NCBI RefSeq assembly: GCF_000209165.1 | Contig: NC_009042.1 | Coordinates: 2,480,001-2,544,000, forward strand | Source: Scheffersomyces stipitis CBS 6054 | Taxonomy: Eukaryota; Ascomycota; Pichiomycetes; Serinales; Debaryomycetaceae | Length of the DNA stretch: 64,000 nucleotides | Reading direction: 5' to 3' | Shown: piece by piece, positions 22,228-34,088 of the stretch | Numbering within the stretch: position 1 is the first letter of the stretch | Layout: each line of letters begins with the position of its first letter | Notes under the pieces: model-generated | Database searches by the model: none | What the model was told of the DNA's origin: nothing | Seen by the model: only the letters and a program-made list of their open reading frames with translations | Position numbers and translations under genes: made by a program

Positions 22228-22680
22228 ATGTGGAGAATGGAAATTCATCATTATCGGAAATACATGTTTTCTAGGAGTCTCAGACTATTTAGAACAGCAC
22301 CTGTTCCATTAAGAATCCAATTCTCCACTTCTCATCGCGCCATGTCCACTGAGTACAACGTTGTTGTTTTTGACAAGCCAAATGTCGACAGATTAAAAGT
22401 TAGATCTCAACATCTTGCTGGCATTGTCCTGGCAGTCAATTCTGGTGTTCTTACCTTGGGAGGAGCCATCTACCACGACGAGGCTAAGACTAAATTCGCT
22501 GGTAGTACGTTGCAAGTTGCTGCCAACTCTAAACAAGAAGTAATTGATTTCTTGAAGACTGATGTCTACTACAAAGAAGGAATCTGGGATCTTGACAATG
22601 CTATTATCCACCCAGTTGGCTTAGCTGTACGTTTGCCAAAGAAGTTGGACGGTGTTCCCGACTCGTTCTACAACGTCTAG
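22228..22680 (+). CDS. YCII-domain protein, possibly with mitochondrial and cytosolic forms
   Basis: 150 residues from ATG at 22228. The core from about residue 42 (EYNVVVFDKPNVDRLKVRSQHL) through GGAIYHDEAKTKFAGSTLQVA and YYKEGIWDLDNAIIHPVG has the compact ferredoxin-like pattern of YCII/YciI-related proteins. This is a widespread family of unclear enzymatic role. The N-terminal 38 residues are Arg-rich and non-acidic after residue 5 (SRSLRLFRTAPVPLRIQFSTS), a plausible mitochondrial presequence ending just before MSTEYN. Three in-frame ATGs are at 22228, 22264 and 22342; the last gives a bare domain without presequence. The gene converges with profilin. Confidence 0.75.
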   Translation: MWRMEIHHYRKYMFSRSLRLFRTAPVPLRIQFSTSHRAMSTEYNVVVFDKPNVDRLKVRSQHLAGIVLAVNSGVLTLGGAIYHDEAKTKFAGSTLQVAANSKQEVIDFLKTDVYYKEGIWDLDNAIIHPVGLAVRLPKKLDGVPDSFYNV

Positions 22681-23126
22681 GAGAAACATTGAATATCGAA
22701 CGGTATAAAATTTGGTGTCAAAATCTAAGAAAGTAGTGAGCCACAACGATGTAGTACAGATATAGATTGCTATTTGGATGTGATGTAGGTAGATGTCCCG
22801 AATAAATATAGATATTGTCTACAAGTAGGCGAATAGTCTTGTACTCTAGGATTGTTATGAAATAGACGATAGCTAACTTCATGCCACAATATTGCCTCTT
22901 CAACAATTGAACTCGTAGAGATCGAGAAATCATGAAGTCAAAAACTATGAAATCTTGCAAAACTACCTTCTACAGTCCCTTGTATCCGCTACATTTTAAC
23001 TGATACCTTTCTGCCTTGTAAATACAAGCCTAAAACATTAACGTTGTGTTTAAGGTATATATAAGTTTAAATTATAAATTAGCTAGCTAAACTGGCCCTG
23101 AGTAGAGAAAACAGTTCGGCTGTTTT
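22681..23126. other. Intergenic between convergent YCII gene and PFY1
   Basis: 446 bases of 3' flanking sequence, AT-rich. I see no gene or clear element. Confidence 0.4.
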
Positions 23127-23507
23127 CTAATAACCAACACTGATCAAGTAGTCAGCAAGCTTCTCCACGACAGTGGTGGCTTCTCCGGCTTGAACTCCCG
23201 ATGGATAGTGAGCAATTAAGATGGCCTGCTTGGATCTGACAGCAACGACACCCTCGGCTTCGTGCTTACCATAGATGGATCTTTCGTCAGCTCTCAACAA
23301 AAAGTACTTCTGGTTGAGGACGTGCAAGCCGTGGGATTGTAATCCCGAGGGGTCGTCGAAACCCTTGGCGATCTCTGAGATTTCGTTGGCTTGCAATTGG
23401 AATCCAGACGATTGAGCCCACAACGAGTCTCCAGCTTTGGAGTATAAGGCAGCCTTGTCGATCTTGCCAGTGGCAACCAAGTTGTCAGTGTATGCTTGCC
23501 AGGACAT
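23127..23507 (-). CDS. PFY1: PFY1, profilin
   Basis: A 126-residue profilin, the usual yeast length, starting [21 protein letters not shown]. Profilin binds G-actin and poly-proline in formins and supports actin cable growth. Visible hallmarks are the N-terminal aromatic pair (W3, Y6), the [11 protein letters not shown] turn, and the C-terminal helix ([19 protein letters not shown]), which supplies the poly-proline face with W3. The S. cerevisiae gene carries an intron near the start, but here the reading frame is continuous. Codon use is strongly biased, as expected for an abundant protein. Confidence 0.95.
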   Translation of the reverse strand: MSWQAYTDNLVATGKIDKAALYSKAGDSLWAQSSGFQLQANEISEIAKGFDDPSGLQSHGLHVLNQKYFLLRADERSIYGKHEAEGVVAVRSKQAILIAHYPSGVQAGEATTVVEKLADYLISVGY

Positions 23508-23859
23508 TCTTCGAGATATATAAGATCAATTAAGAGCGAATGGGAGTTCTTCAGTCAAGAATCGATGAAGAACAGGTGTTGTCTCTTTCTGGGATTGAGA
23601 TTTAATCATCCCTAGGCTTTATTTTCTCTGCCACCGAAAACGAAAAGGTGGTGGTGCCTGAATACGTCACGTGATAGCCTTTCCTAATCAGGCAATACAT
23701 ATGATTATATGGACCATGTCATACGATGAAAGTGACTATTTGATGAGTTTGACTGTAATCAATATGATAAGGTTATTATGCTAAGGATTTTGACTTTTAG
23801 TATCTACAAATTCTACTATAACTTCTTTTTGATTCTTCTTGCTATTTCTATGGCTTCAT
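23508..23859. promoter_or_regulatory. PFY1 promoter region with E-box octamer
   Basis: 352 bases between the profilin start and the UBA2 stop. A perfect TCACGTGA is at 23667-23674, about 160 bp upstream of the profilin ATG. No gene is seen. Confidence 0.45.
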
Positions 23860-25710
23860 TTACATGTATTCTTCACCAGCTATGCGTCTTTTCTTCAGTG
23901 CCGGCTCTGCTATCATCACCAAGTCTGTGTCTTCTTCATCTTCAATAATAACCATTGTAGTACCGTCCTGATTCGTATTGTTTTCAATAGTGGAATCTCC
24001 TTGTTCATCCTCATTCTTCTCTTTTATTGCCTTTTTCTCTCTTAACTGTATGTTAGGCAATTTTTCGGTAGTAGGCTCATTAACAACTGTAATATAAAGC
24101 TCGAGATTCTCCAACTCATCGTTTTCATCTTGGATCAATACAAGGTCGCCATCTTCAAATCCTGATAGCTCCAGTAAAGAGCTATCGATGTTGTCGTCGA
24201 AATCAACGTCGTAGACTAATCGCGACTTGCCTACGATGATAGACAAGTCGCCATCTTCGTAACCGTACTTCTTGACCAACTCATCTACAAGCCACCGTAA
24301 GGTGTTTTCTTGCAACTCTTGATTCGTTAAGTTCATGATACCGCGCGAAAGTAATGACGAACTAGGACAACTTTCATTGGGAGAAACCAACGATGCAGCT
24401 GTGATATACTTGTTTGGCTTGATACTAATGAAAACCGTAGAAGATTCCTTAACAATCGGGGAGAAGTCGACACTACCCGTCTGTTCATAGTCATGTTTGA
24501 AGAATTTGGTACCGTTCAAGCTCGAAAACCCAGAAATGATGGCATTTGTGGTAGCAATGGCTGGAATGATATTACCGGCAATTTCCTTGATATCAAATTT
24601 AGACATCAAAGGTATCCCGAAGATTGAAGACCTTAAGTTGGCCGCTGCCACAACAAAGTTGAGGGTATCGTCGTCATCCTTGTCAAACGATACGAACAGT
24701 TCCTTTCCAGATTTCAATCTGGATTGCAAAGCCACGCCAGACTTATATAATACAAACAAGTTTTCCAACACCGACCACACCTTTGTATCGGTGCTGATGA
24801 TGTTATTTTTTGCATGAAGTAGCTGCTGCAACTCAGTAGAAAGAGCATTGAAGTTTAGAGGTATAGGCTTTCTACGTGACTTCCATAATGTATCAATCAA
24901 TAATAACCTTTCGATGTCTGCCTGAAAGATCTTGACCACAAGCAGCTCTATAAACGCTGACCCGTCCAAACCTTTGATCTGGTTTCTCAAGTCAATAAGC
25001 TCGTTGGCTTCTTTGGCCAAGTTTTCTTTTTCCTGAACATCATCAGTCTCGTTCCTAATCTGTTCTTCATTATTCATGCTCGATATCTCAGATTCGTCAA
25101 ACAATTGGTGGAAGAGGAATTCTTTTGCCCATGTGATACAATGAACCGGAAGTGACGGTGTTGACCTAATAGTACACACTGGAAAAGTCTTTGGTGTGAC
25201 TTTGGCTTGACAGTCAAAACATTCGCTATAGTATGGGTAAATGGGTTGAATCTGTCCTTCAAAACCTGTAGTGCCACTTTCCATCAACGGTTTCTTGAGG
25301 AACAAACACATTTTGTTTACGTATCTTCGGGCTTCTAAGTTATCCAAAGCGTTGTACACATAGCTGAACTGAGACCACCAGGTGAGTGGAAACTGGTTAG
25401 TATCCATAATATTGCCATGATGAGGAACTAATTTGGCACCAAAATAGTTGAACGATTGTACAGCTTTGGCAATAGTTAAGGACTTTGACTTGTCGATATC
25501 CTTCTTGCGAAATAAGAACTGTCTGTTCAAGTTGGAAAGAGTCACGGTATCAAGATCGACAATGTGAATCTCTCCATATCCTGTCAAAAGTAGATCTTTC
25601 AAGAGTTCACATCCTATACCACCAGCTCCAACCATAACCACCCTAGTTCTCTGAACACGACCAAAGCACTCATCGCCTAAGACTTTCTTCAAATAAGTAT
25701 CTCTAGCCAT
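23860..25710 (-). CDS. UBA2: UBA2, catalytic subunit of the SUMO-activating E1
   Basis: A 616-residue protein that with Aos1 activates Smt3/SUMO in the nucleus. Adenylation-domain motifs are intact: VVMVGAGGIGCELLKDL (24-40), DLDTVTLSNLNRQFLFR (52-68) and ALDNLEARRYVN. The catalytic Cys is C179 in KTFPVCTIRSTP. The first zinc pair is ECFDC (164, 167). The region expected to supply the second pair reads SPNESCPSS, so one ligand appears to be Ser, not Cys (see findings). A ubiquitin-fold domain follows and the C-terminus is an acidic tail ending in a basic patch (KKRRIAGEE), a likely nuclear signal. Length is close to S. cerevisiae Uba2 (636). Confidence 0.95.
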   Translation of the reverse strand: MARDTYLKKVLGDECFGRVQRTRVVMVGAGGIGCELLKDLLLTGYGEIHIVDLDTVTLSNLNRQFLFRKKDIDKSKSLTIAKAVQSFNYFGAKLVPHHGNIMDTNQFPLTWWSQFSYVYNALDNLEARRYVNKMCLFLKKPLMESGTTGFEGQIQPIYPYYSECFDCQAKVTPKTFPVCTIRSTPSLPVHCITWAKEFLFHQLFDESEISSMNNEEQIRNETDDVQEKENLAKEANELIDLRNQIKGLDGSAFIELLVVKIFQADIERLLLIDTLWKSRRKPIPLNFNALSTELQQLLHAKNNIISTDTKVWSVLENLFVLYKSGVALQSRLKSGKELFVSFDKDDDDTLNFVVAAANLRSSIFGIPLMSKFDIKEIAGNIIPAIATTNAIISGFSSLNGTKFFKHDYEQTGSVDFSPIVKESSTVFISIKPNKYITAASLVSPNESCPSSSLLSRGIMNLTNQELQENTLRWLVDELVKKYGYEDGDLSIIVGKSRLVYDVDFDDNIDSSLLELSGFEDGDLVLIQDENDELENLELYITVVNEPTTEKLPNIQLREKKAIKEKNEDEQGDSTIENNTNQDGTTMVIIEDEEDTDLVMIAEPALKKRRIAGEEYM

Positions 25711-26065
25711 CGTAGATCGACCTTCTGGTCTTTTTGTTTTAATGTTGAATGAGTAAATATGAAATGTGCTTCGGAAAGTTCAGAATTGTCAACTGGCGAG
25801 ATTGCGAGATTGCGAAATGAAATTATATAGTGCGACATCTGTGCATACTTCAAGAATTCACTACTTCCATAGTTGATAGAGCCATAAAAAGGGTTATAAG
25901 CATCTAGACAGTTGTAAATTATTTACATTATTTACAGATACAATCCGTTGCTACTTGTTGATCTATTTCGTATATTTGTGGAATTTATAATTTCCTGTTG
26001 TTTTCTGTTTTCATTATTCAATTTCTACTTCTTATTATCTTCTATTCCTAAATGTACATTACCAA
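25711..26065. promoter_or_regulatory. UBA2 promoter region with GTGCGA motif
   Basis: 355 bases between UBA2 (start at 25710) and the DPM1 stop. GTGCGA is at 25830-25835, 120 bp upstream of UBA2, with GCGAGATTGCGA just beyond. No gene is seen. Confidence 0.35.
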
Positions 26066-27489
<1,424 letters not shown>

Positions 27490-29883
27490 CTATTGATTCA
27501 ACGTCAATGAATTGATTTGACCAGCAAGAACATCAAAAGAAGGATTGATACCCAGGCTGGCTTGGTTATTACCCTCGTTCAACCCCGGGGCTGAATGTGG
27601 TGGAATTGAAATGTTCTTGTTGGAATAAGATGCCTGTTGTGCTCCGTAGCTTGGATACAACCCTGGGGAGTTGTTGACCGAGTTGGAGTACTTTTGCTGG
27701 TTGACAATCTGAGATTGTACCTGTTGATGCTGCTGTTGATGTTGTTGATGTTGCTGGTACTGCTGTTGCTGTTGCTGCTGAACTTGTTGCTGCATCATCA
27801 TTAATTGCTGTGGCAATAATTGCGTAGGCGTGCCATTTCCACTCCCACGTAAGTTGCTACCATTGTACTGATAGTGGTTTTTGTTAGCACCAACAGTGTT
27901 GTTATAGCCATTGGTGCCTCCAACAGAGTTATTACGAGCCTGCCGTTGTTGACCATATGAGTTGGCATGCTGAGGTTGAGGCTGTTGCAAGCCCATGAAA
28001 CCGTTGCTCAAGTTCAAAGGTTGGCCGCTAGCAGTTGCAGCTGCAATCGCAGCAGCAGTAGAATTTACAGAATGAGCGGTGTTGACTTGGTGGTTGTTTA
28101 TAGCAAGTGCTGGCTTGGAAGCTCCACACTTCAAACAACACAAGTTTTTAGCGAAGTTGTGGTATATACATACTTCACACTTCCAGTCTCCAGCTCTGAA
28201 TGGAACACTATTGTTGTAATGCAAGCGAGAATGGTTGTTGTTGTTGTTGTTATGATGTCCCTGGTTGTGGTTCGAGTTATTATTGTGGTGGTTGACGCCA
28301 CTTTGACTTTGTTGAACTGAATATGGAGAGTCGCTACCTCTCTGCTGGGAGCCGTTATCATTGTAAGACGGGTTACCGTAGTTGTTGGAGTTCAAAACAG
28401 CAGCAGCAGCATTGACAACAGCAGAGTTCAACGCCAACTTGAAGTTGGGTTGACCGTTCGTACTATTGCTATTGTTATTGTTTTGATTACCGTTGACTCC
28501 GCTTAGGTAGCCATTGTTGTTGTTATTGTTTTGATTGCCATTGGCTCCGTTGATGTAGCCATTGTTGTTGCCGGTACGACGGTTGTTGCCATTATGGTTA
28601 TTGTTGGAATAGATCGACTCCTGGATGGCCACAGCACTAGAAGCAGGGAAAGAGCATCTGAAACAGTGTGTTCTTCTCTGGAAGTTGGAAAATCCACACG
28701 AAGGACAAGTCCAGTCACCAGGTCTAGCTCTGTTCTTCGAAGGCGGGAAGGGAGTCAACAAGTCACTAGCCTTATCCAAGACTCTAGTAGACGAGGGTTG
28801 CACTTCGATAGCCCTATCGTTCAAAACTCTACCGTTCATAGACAAGGATTCAGAAGCTTCTTCATGAGTGGCAAACACAGCAAAACCAGCAATTCCCTTG
28901 GACTTATGTGGAGAGTTAGAAGCAGCGTTGGTTTTACCAGCCTCAGCAGTGTCTAGATTCTTCAAGGTCCAGAATGCAATAGGTCTTCCACCGAACTGGG
29001 TGAACCACGATTCCAACTCTGACTGGGTGGTATCGTTGGGCAAATTATAGAGATACAAGATTTTTGATCTTTCTGACAAGAACACAGAGACATCTTTAGC
29101 AGAATCATATGGTTTTGTAAGCACAGATGCATGGTCTTCAATGGGGATAGACTTTCTGATGAGCTGCACCAAGATCTTAGTGAATAAGTTAACAGTAGCC
29201 ATGGTCTTAGTGTCACTCGATACTGGAGCAGCTGGTGGGGACGTTCTGGCTGGGTTGGTCGTTGACGGTTCAGACGAGAAAGAGGTGGTTGAGGACGACG
29301 ACAGCGCCGTAGGTGGAGGAGTAGACGATGACGACAAGGGGTTTTTCAAGGCGTCTTCAGTATCCAGATCGATTTCTACTTCAAGAGCAGTGATGACATT
29401 AGAGAGAGATGAAGCTGTGTATGAAAGAGCTTCCGGATGTGTGATCTGCCATTTGGCGTATTCTGTCAGTAAGTCAAACACACGAGGATGTTGCAAATAT
29501 GGAGGCAAAACTACAGCCTTGTCTCTTGCTTCACGAGGTAACTGTACTCTCAACTTGGACATGTCGAAAGTGACAAGCGAAAACTCCTTATTTTTTGAGA
29601 TGATGTTGTCTTGGATGTATGTGTCGAACTTGACGATAGCATCTTTGAACGAGCCAGCATTTCTGACATGTTCCCATGTGATTCTGTGGAGCTGTGAGCA
29701 GTACGGCGTGATGGGTGTATTGACCGGTCTCACCAAAACTGACTCCTTGTCCAAGTTTTCAAGTGTTGTGGCATCGACTACTGACCAGGCAAACTCAATC
29801 AACTCAGACGAGTCCTTTGTCACATACGTGGTGGACTCATCGCAGGTGGTTGCAATGTGAACAACAATGTAGACGTCACTCAT
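27490..29883 (-). CDS. NRP1: NRP1-like RNA-binding protein: exonuclease-like fold, RRM, two RanBP2 zinc fingers, Asn/Gln-rich
   Basis: A 797-residue protein. Residues 1-185 look like a DEDD/Eri1 exonuclease fold (VYIVVHIATTCDE, then SLVTFDMSKLR), but the motif I acids are replaced. An RRM occupies about 272-365 (SKILYLYNLPNDTTQ, GFAVFATHEEASES). RanBP2-type zinc fingers are at about 388-414 (GDWTCPSCGFSNF...CFRC) and about 562-590 (GDWKCEVCIYHNF...CLKC). The linkers are Asn-rich, and residues 690-740 are Gln-rich. S. cerevisiae Nrp1 has the RRM, zinc fingers and Asn-rich tracts and localises to stress granules (family knowledge). The polyQ part is encoded by CAG/CAA triplets around 27720-27790. 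It is divergent from the CSC1-like gene. Confidence 0.8.
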   Translation of the reverse strand: MSDVYIVVHIATTCDESTTYVTKDSSELIEFAWSVVDATTLENLDKESVLVRPVNTPITPYCSQLHRITWEHVRNAGSFKDAIVKFDTYIQDNIISKNKEFSLVTFDMSKLRVQLPREARDKAVVLPPYLQHPRVFDLLTEYAKWQITHPEALSYTASSLSNVITALEVEIDLDTEDALKNPLSSSSTPPPTALSSSSTTSFSSEPSTTNPARTSPPAAPVSSDTKTMATVNLFTKILVQLIRKSIPIEDHASVLTKPYDSAKDVSVFLSERSKILYLYNLPNDTTQSELESWFTQFGGRPIAFWTLKNLDTAEAGKTNAASNSPHKSKGIAGFAVFATHEEASESLSMNGRVLNDRAIEVQPSSTRVLDKASDLLTPFPPSKNRARPGDWTCPSCGFSNFQRRTHCFRCSFPASSAVAIQESIYSNNNHNGNNRRTGNNNGYINGANGNQNNNNNNGYLSGVNGNQNNNNSNSTNGQPNFKLALNSAVVNAAAAVLNSNNYGNPSYNDNGSQQRGSDSPYSVQQSQSGVNHHNNNSNHNQGHHNNNNNNHSRLHYNNSVPFRAGDWKCEVCIYHNFAKNLCCLKCGASKPALAINNHQVNTAHSVNSTAAAIAAATASGQPLNLSNGFMGLQQPQPQHANSYGQQRQARNNSVGGTNGYNNTVGANKNHYQYNGSNLRGSGNGTPTQLLPQQLMMMQQQVQQQQQQQYQQHQQHQQQHQQVQSQIVNQQKYSNSVNNSPGLYPSYGAQQASYSNKNISIPPHSAPGLNEGNNQASLGINPSFDVLAGQINSLTLNQ

Positions 29884-30954
29884 GGGTGTTGGAAAAGGTA
29901 TTACCGGAATGCTTAATGTGGCAGCGAAAATGGAGGCCTTATGGTGGATGTGAGAGACGTCCGATAAGCTGAAAAGTTTCTCGGTTGTGAAAATTGGGAA
30001 AGAAGAGGTGAAGATCCAACAGAAGCACGTGTACGATGACTGGAGCTTTGGTTTGGGGTCAGGGGCTCCTGGGGAAGGTGCAAGAGTCGTTCAGCAGAGC
30101 CTGGACTGGAGACACTACTGGGTTGTGGTGGAGGTGGTGTTCTTGTTAGATATGGTTGGTCTGAGTTATCCCAAGTTTTATGGGTGATATATTTTTTTTC
30201 GACGACGTTTGCGAGGCACACGTGATCTGCAGCATGGGAGCCGATCTTAGTGCCAGAATGTGTCACCAAGTTTCTTTTATATACATACAAAATGGGAGCA
30301 AAATATGAAAAACATATCCTTATAGAATGTCAGTAAAGTAACGGATATACATCTCTCTCTATTGCTGCTGATTGTGTATATACATATTCTGTGTCCGACA
30401 ATATGTTCATTTTAGCACATGTTCGAAGTGAGACGGCACCTACTTAATGTTTACTTTTCAGAATCTCACCACACTAATTTTCTCTTAGAGGATTCGAATC
30501 GCCTTGAGCGTACTTAAGACTTCTGCTTTTGCTATTCATGCTTAGTCCTTCATCTCCTCCTCATCCTTTCTTCATCTCCATTATCTGCGTATCGTGTTTG
30601 TTTGCTTGATCTCTTTGTATCATTCGGCTCACTACAGCAACTATAATTAAGCAAAACACAGTCTGTTTGTATACAAGTCGCGTCGCAATTGTGGACTCTA
30701 TGTACTCGGAATTGTAGAGCTGCTACCTATTCTGATACCGTTAGTCTAAACCGGCTCTTAAAATTTTCACACCATTCATTATCAAAATAAGCGACAATAA
30801 GCCACCTTCACTTGTTACACCATAATACACTTAGAAAGTACATCGTCATAAGCATTGTACACTATTTATAATACACAACTACCAGATCATATACAATTTC
30901 TCATATTCGACTAGATACTGTACAACTTCAGAAATTCCACCATAACATAAGCCT
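29884..30954. other. Divergent promoter region NRP1-like / CSC1-like
   Basis: 1.07 kb. CACGTG E-boxes occur at 30026-30031 and 30219-30224, and a T-run near 30190. The open frame on the minus strand around 29913-30290 has no ATG at its start and is rejected. No RNA gene recognised. Confidence 0.4.
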
Positions 30955-33555
30955 ATGTCCATACCTCAATCGTTCATGGAACCCATCAACGACCCCATAG
31001 CCATCCGTGGGCCTCAGCGGGTGTTCCAGGCCCAGCTCCTCTTCTGTTCGTCTCTAGGACTCATTTCGTTCTGTCTCTTTTGTGTGTTGCGCTACCGATG
31101 GCCACATATCTATGCTGTTCGTACATTAAGAAAGAGCTCGGCCAGTCCGCTTCAGCCGTTGCCACGAAACTACTTCGGCTGGATCTCTGTGATATACAAA
31201 CTCACTGATGAAGACATTCTCAACTTTTCAGGCTTGGATGCTTATGTCTACTTGGAGTTCTTCAGAATGGGCATTAAGGTGTTCTTCCTTCTCGCCATCG
31301 TCGCCCTTTGTATCCTAAGTCCTGTTAGGTACTACTTCACAGGTAATTACGATAAGGACAACATCACCTGGGGCAAAGTGGTAACTTGGGGTATCTTATA
31401 TGCGGGCGGAGAGCCTTCAAACCCAAACCATCCTCCCGATATCAACGACGACTTCCCCAAATACTTGTGGGTGTACCCCGTGTTCACCTACCTTTTCTCT
31501 ATCATCGTATACGTCTACTTGTTTGAGTTTACTCAGAAAGTGTTGAAGACAAGACAGAAATACTTGGCTTCGCAGAACTCTATTACTGATAGAACTATCC
31601 GTTTGGACGGGATACCGAAAAAGATTCTCAAGAAGAACGACCCTCAGATTTTGAAGCGCTTCATAGAGGATTTAGGCATCGGAAAAGTCATCGACGTGAA
31701 ACTCATGTATGACTGGACTCCTATGGAACACCTCTTCAAACAGAGACGTAAGATTATTAACAGGTTGGAAGATCTCTATGCTTCCAAAAACGAACTAACT
31801 ATCGATATATATACCCAGGACAGGACGCCTTCAGTGATGCCGGATCTCAATGTCTCCTATGCACCAAAAATGGATGCTGCTACTGGTGCAAAGGTCGACC
31901 TGGAAATCAATGACTTGTCCAGATCGTTAATCAACATCAACAGTAAGATTCGGAACATCCAAGACCGTTTCGATTCCAACTTCTCTACCATAAATACAGA
32001 CGAAAATCCCGAGTTCAAACAGTTGCCAAGTGCTTTCATCACTATGGAATCAGTAGCTTCTGCACAAATGGCAGCACAGACCATCCTTGATCCAAGAGTA
32101 TATAAGATGATTGTCAACTTGGCTCCAGCTCCCAAGGACATAAGATGGGAGAACTTGAAAATGTCATATACAAAGAGGATGATAAAATCATATCTTATTA
32201 CCACTATTATAATCCTAAGCTATGCGGTTATCATTTTCTTGGTTGCGCTCTTGACATCTTTGTTAGATTTGAAATCCATAATCAAGTTTTGGCCATCGTT
32301 AGGCAAATTCATTGGCAAGTCGAAGTTTTTGACAACGTTCGTCACCGGTATCTTGCCGCCATTGTTGTTCTCTGCTTTGTCGGTACTGGTACCTTATTTT
32401 TACAAATTCTTATGCATGCATCAAGGATACTCCTCGAATAGTGAAATTGAATTGTCCACATTGCTGAAGAATTTCTTCTTCAACTTCTTCATCTTGTTTT
32501 TGGCATTCATGACCACAGGTACTATTTGGGATTACCTTTCCTATATCAGCGATACGACGAAGATTGCAAAAACGCTTGCTTCTGCTCTTAGAAAGTACTC
32601 ATTGTTTTATGTGGACTTGATCCTTTTGCAGGGTCTCGCAATGTTCCCTGTGAAATTACTTCAGATCAGTGACTTTTTGATCTTGAATATTCTTGCAAAG
32701 TTATTCCTACTTCGGAACATGTTCTTGAAGACACCAAGAGACTATAGAAGCTACTACTACACACCTCAAGTCTTTGATTTTGGCATCCATTTACCACAGC
32801 ACATATTCATTTTCATGATCATTTTAATCTATTCGGTAGTGTCTACAAAGATTGTCACAAGTGGTCTCGTATATTTCGTTCTTGGATGGTTCGTCTATAG
32901 GTATCAATTGGTGTACAATTTTGTGCACCCTCCTCATTCTACAGGTAAAGTTTGGCCAATGATATTTAGAAGAGTTATGTTGGGATTGATTATCTTTCAA
33001 TTGTTCATGTGTGGTACCTTGGTTTTGGAAAAGGCTATCTTGTTATCATTATTGTGTTCGCCTTTGCCTGTGGTAACTGTTGTAATCTTTTGGAACTTTG
33101 AAAAGTATTACGTCCCATTGAACACATTCATTGCATTGAGAGCCATACAGAACCCATATTCATTTGATAAAGAATTTGATGATGACAGACTGCTGTTATC
33201 AAACGAAATAGAAGCTGAAACTATCCAATCAGAAATTGACGACGACCTGATTATGGATGAGTCATCATTTTTGATTACTGGGGCTCTGACAGCCCGCACA
33301 TATGAAGGTGCACTTTCGCGAAGAAGGTCCACTATAGATGAAGAAAGAGAGCAATACACCGACTATACATATCCTTATCTTGTCGATCCATTACATGGAC
33401 CCTGGATTGGTTTCGAAGGTAATATCATATCTATGGTGCAGTACAATCAAGGTGTCCTTCCTGCTGATCTTGAAGATGGAGATTCAAGCATAGTCTCTAC
33501 TAATGATCGCGAGACCATTATCCGCAAGAAGATAACTGTCAGTGAGTGGGAATAG
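30955..33555 (+). CDS. CSC1: CSC1-like OSCA/TMEM63 family cation channel
   Basis: An 866-residue polytopic membrane protein of the hyperosmolality-gated calcium-permeable channel family (fungal CSC1, RSN1 and PHM7 group). The order of parts matches the family. An N-terminal membrane block is followed by RNYFGWISVIYKLTDEDIL and SGLDAYVYLEFFRM. Two more membrane segments follow, then a large cytosolic domain (about 200-385) with the RRM-like opening RTIRLDGIPKKI and ending in the conserved AFITMESVASAQMAAQ. Next come LAPAPKDIRWENL and seven more membrane segments. A C-terminal acidic cytosolic tail of about 130 residues (Ser/Asp/Glu-rich) follows. The match to Csc1 over Rsn1/Phm7 is a judgement from the pattern. 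Confidence 0.82.
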   Translation: MSIPQSFMEPINDPIAIRGPQRVFQAQLLFCSSLGLISFCLFCVLRYRWPHIYAVRTLRKSSASPLQPLPRNYFGWISVIYKLTDEDILNFSGLDAYVYLEFFRMGIKVFFLLAIVALCILSPVRYYFTGNYDKDNITWGKVVTWGILYAGGEPSNPNHPPDINDDFPKYLWVYPVFTYLFSIIVYVYLFEFTQKVLKTRQKYLASQNSITDRTIRLDGIPKKILKKNDPQILKRFIEDLGIGKVIDVKLMYDWTPMEHLFKQRRKIINRLEDLYASKNELTIDIYTQDRTPSVMPDLNVSYAPKMDAATGAKVDLEINDLSRSLININSKIRNIQDRFDSNFSTINTDENPEFKQLPSAFITMESVASAQMAAQTILDPRVYKMIVNLAPAPKDIRWENLKMSYTKRMIKSYLITTIIILSYAVIIFLVALLTSLLDLKSIIKFWPSLGKFIGKSKFLTTFVTGILPPLLFSALSVLVPYFYKFLCMHQGYSSNSEIELSTLLKNFFFNFFILFLAFMTTGTIWDYLSYISDTTKIAKTLASALRKYSLFYVDLILLQGLAMFPVKLLQISDFLILNILAKLFLLRNMFLKTPRDYRSYYYTPQVFDFGIHLPQHIFIFMIILIYSVVSTKIVTSGLVYFVLGWFVYRYQLVYNFVHPPHSTGKVWPMIFRRVMLGLIIFQLFMCGTLVLEKAILLSLLCSPLPVVTVVIFWNFEKYYVPLNTFIALRAIQNPYSFDKEFDDDRLLLSNEIEAETIQSEIDDDLIMDESSFLITGALTARTYEGALSRRRSTIDEEREQYTDYTYPYLVDPLHGPWIGFEGNIISMVQYNQGVLPADLEDGDSSIVSTNDRETIIRKKITVSEWE

Positions 33556-34088
33556 TAGGTAAGAATAAGCGGAAGACGGGCGGAAGGATATATGTAAGCC
33601 CAGAAAATGTAGTGTTAATAATTTCTAAAATCACACAAATGCGTTGCCTATTGTTTTCGCTTCAAGGGAGTCGGTGACACTGAGTCCGAAACTAAGTAAA
33701 CAGTAAATACTATAGAATTCTACAGATAATTAGACAATAATATTGAACAGCAAATAAGAATAATTTTATTAAGGAGAGGGTTGGCATGGTCCGTTTTCAA
33801 ATTGGTTGAATAGTGGAAAAAGATGAAGTATTAGAAATGAACAGAAAAGTGATTTACAACGAGAAGAAGAAATAAAAGTCTATAAAAACACCACACCAAC
33901 TACACTAATGACTGGAAATATCAGCAAGGTTGCACTATTAATAGTTGTCAATAGGCAAAAAATCAGTTGTCACAACGTTGGAATGGGAACACAGTAAAGT
34001 TCCATACAACACGAGCATATTTCCCAGTAATATTTTTTCCTTATCTTATTTTATGATTTTGCACCCAAAAAATTTTGGTCGCACACTT
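33556..34088. other. Intergenic between convergent CSC1-like and UME6-like genes
   Basis: 533 bases of 3' flanks, AT-rich. TCGCAC at 34079-34084. No gene is seen. Confidence 0.4.

Noticed and set aside
29913..30290. 125-codon minus frame in the NRP1/CSC1 promoter
   Set aside because: No ATG at the start; Pro/Ser composition arises from promoter sequence.
30481..30510. GATTCGAATC resembling a tRNA B box
   Set aside because: T-stem does not pair and no A box lies at the right distance on either strand.
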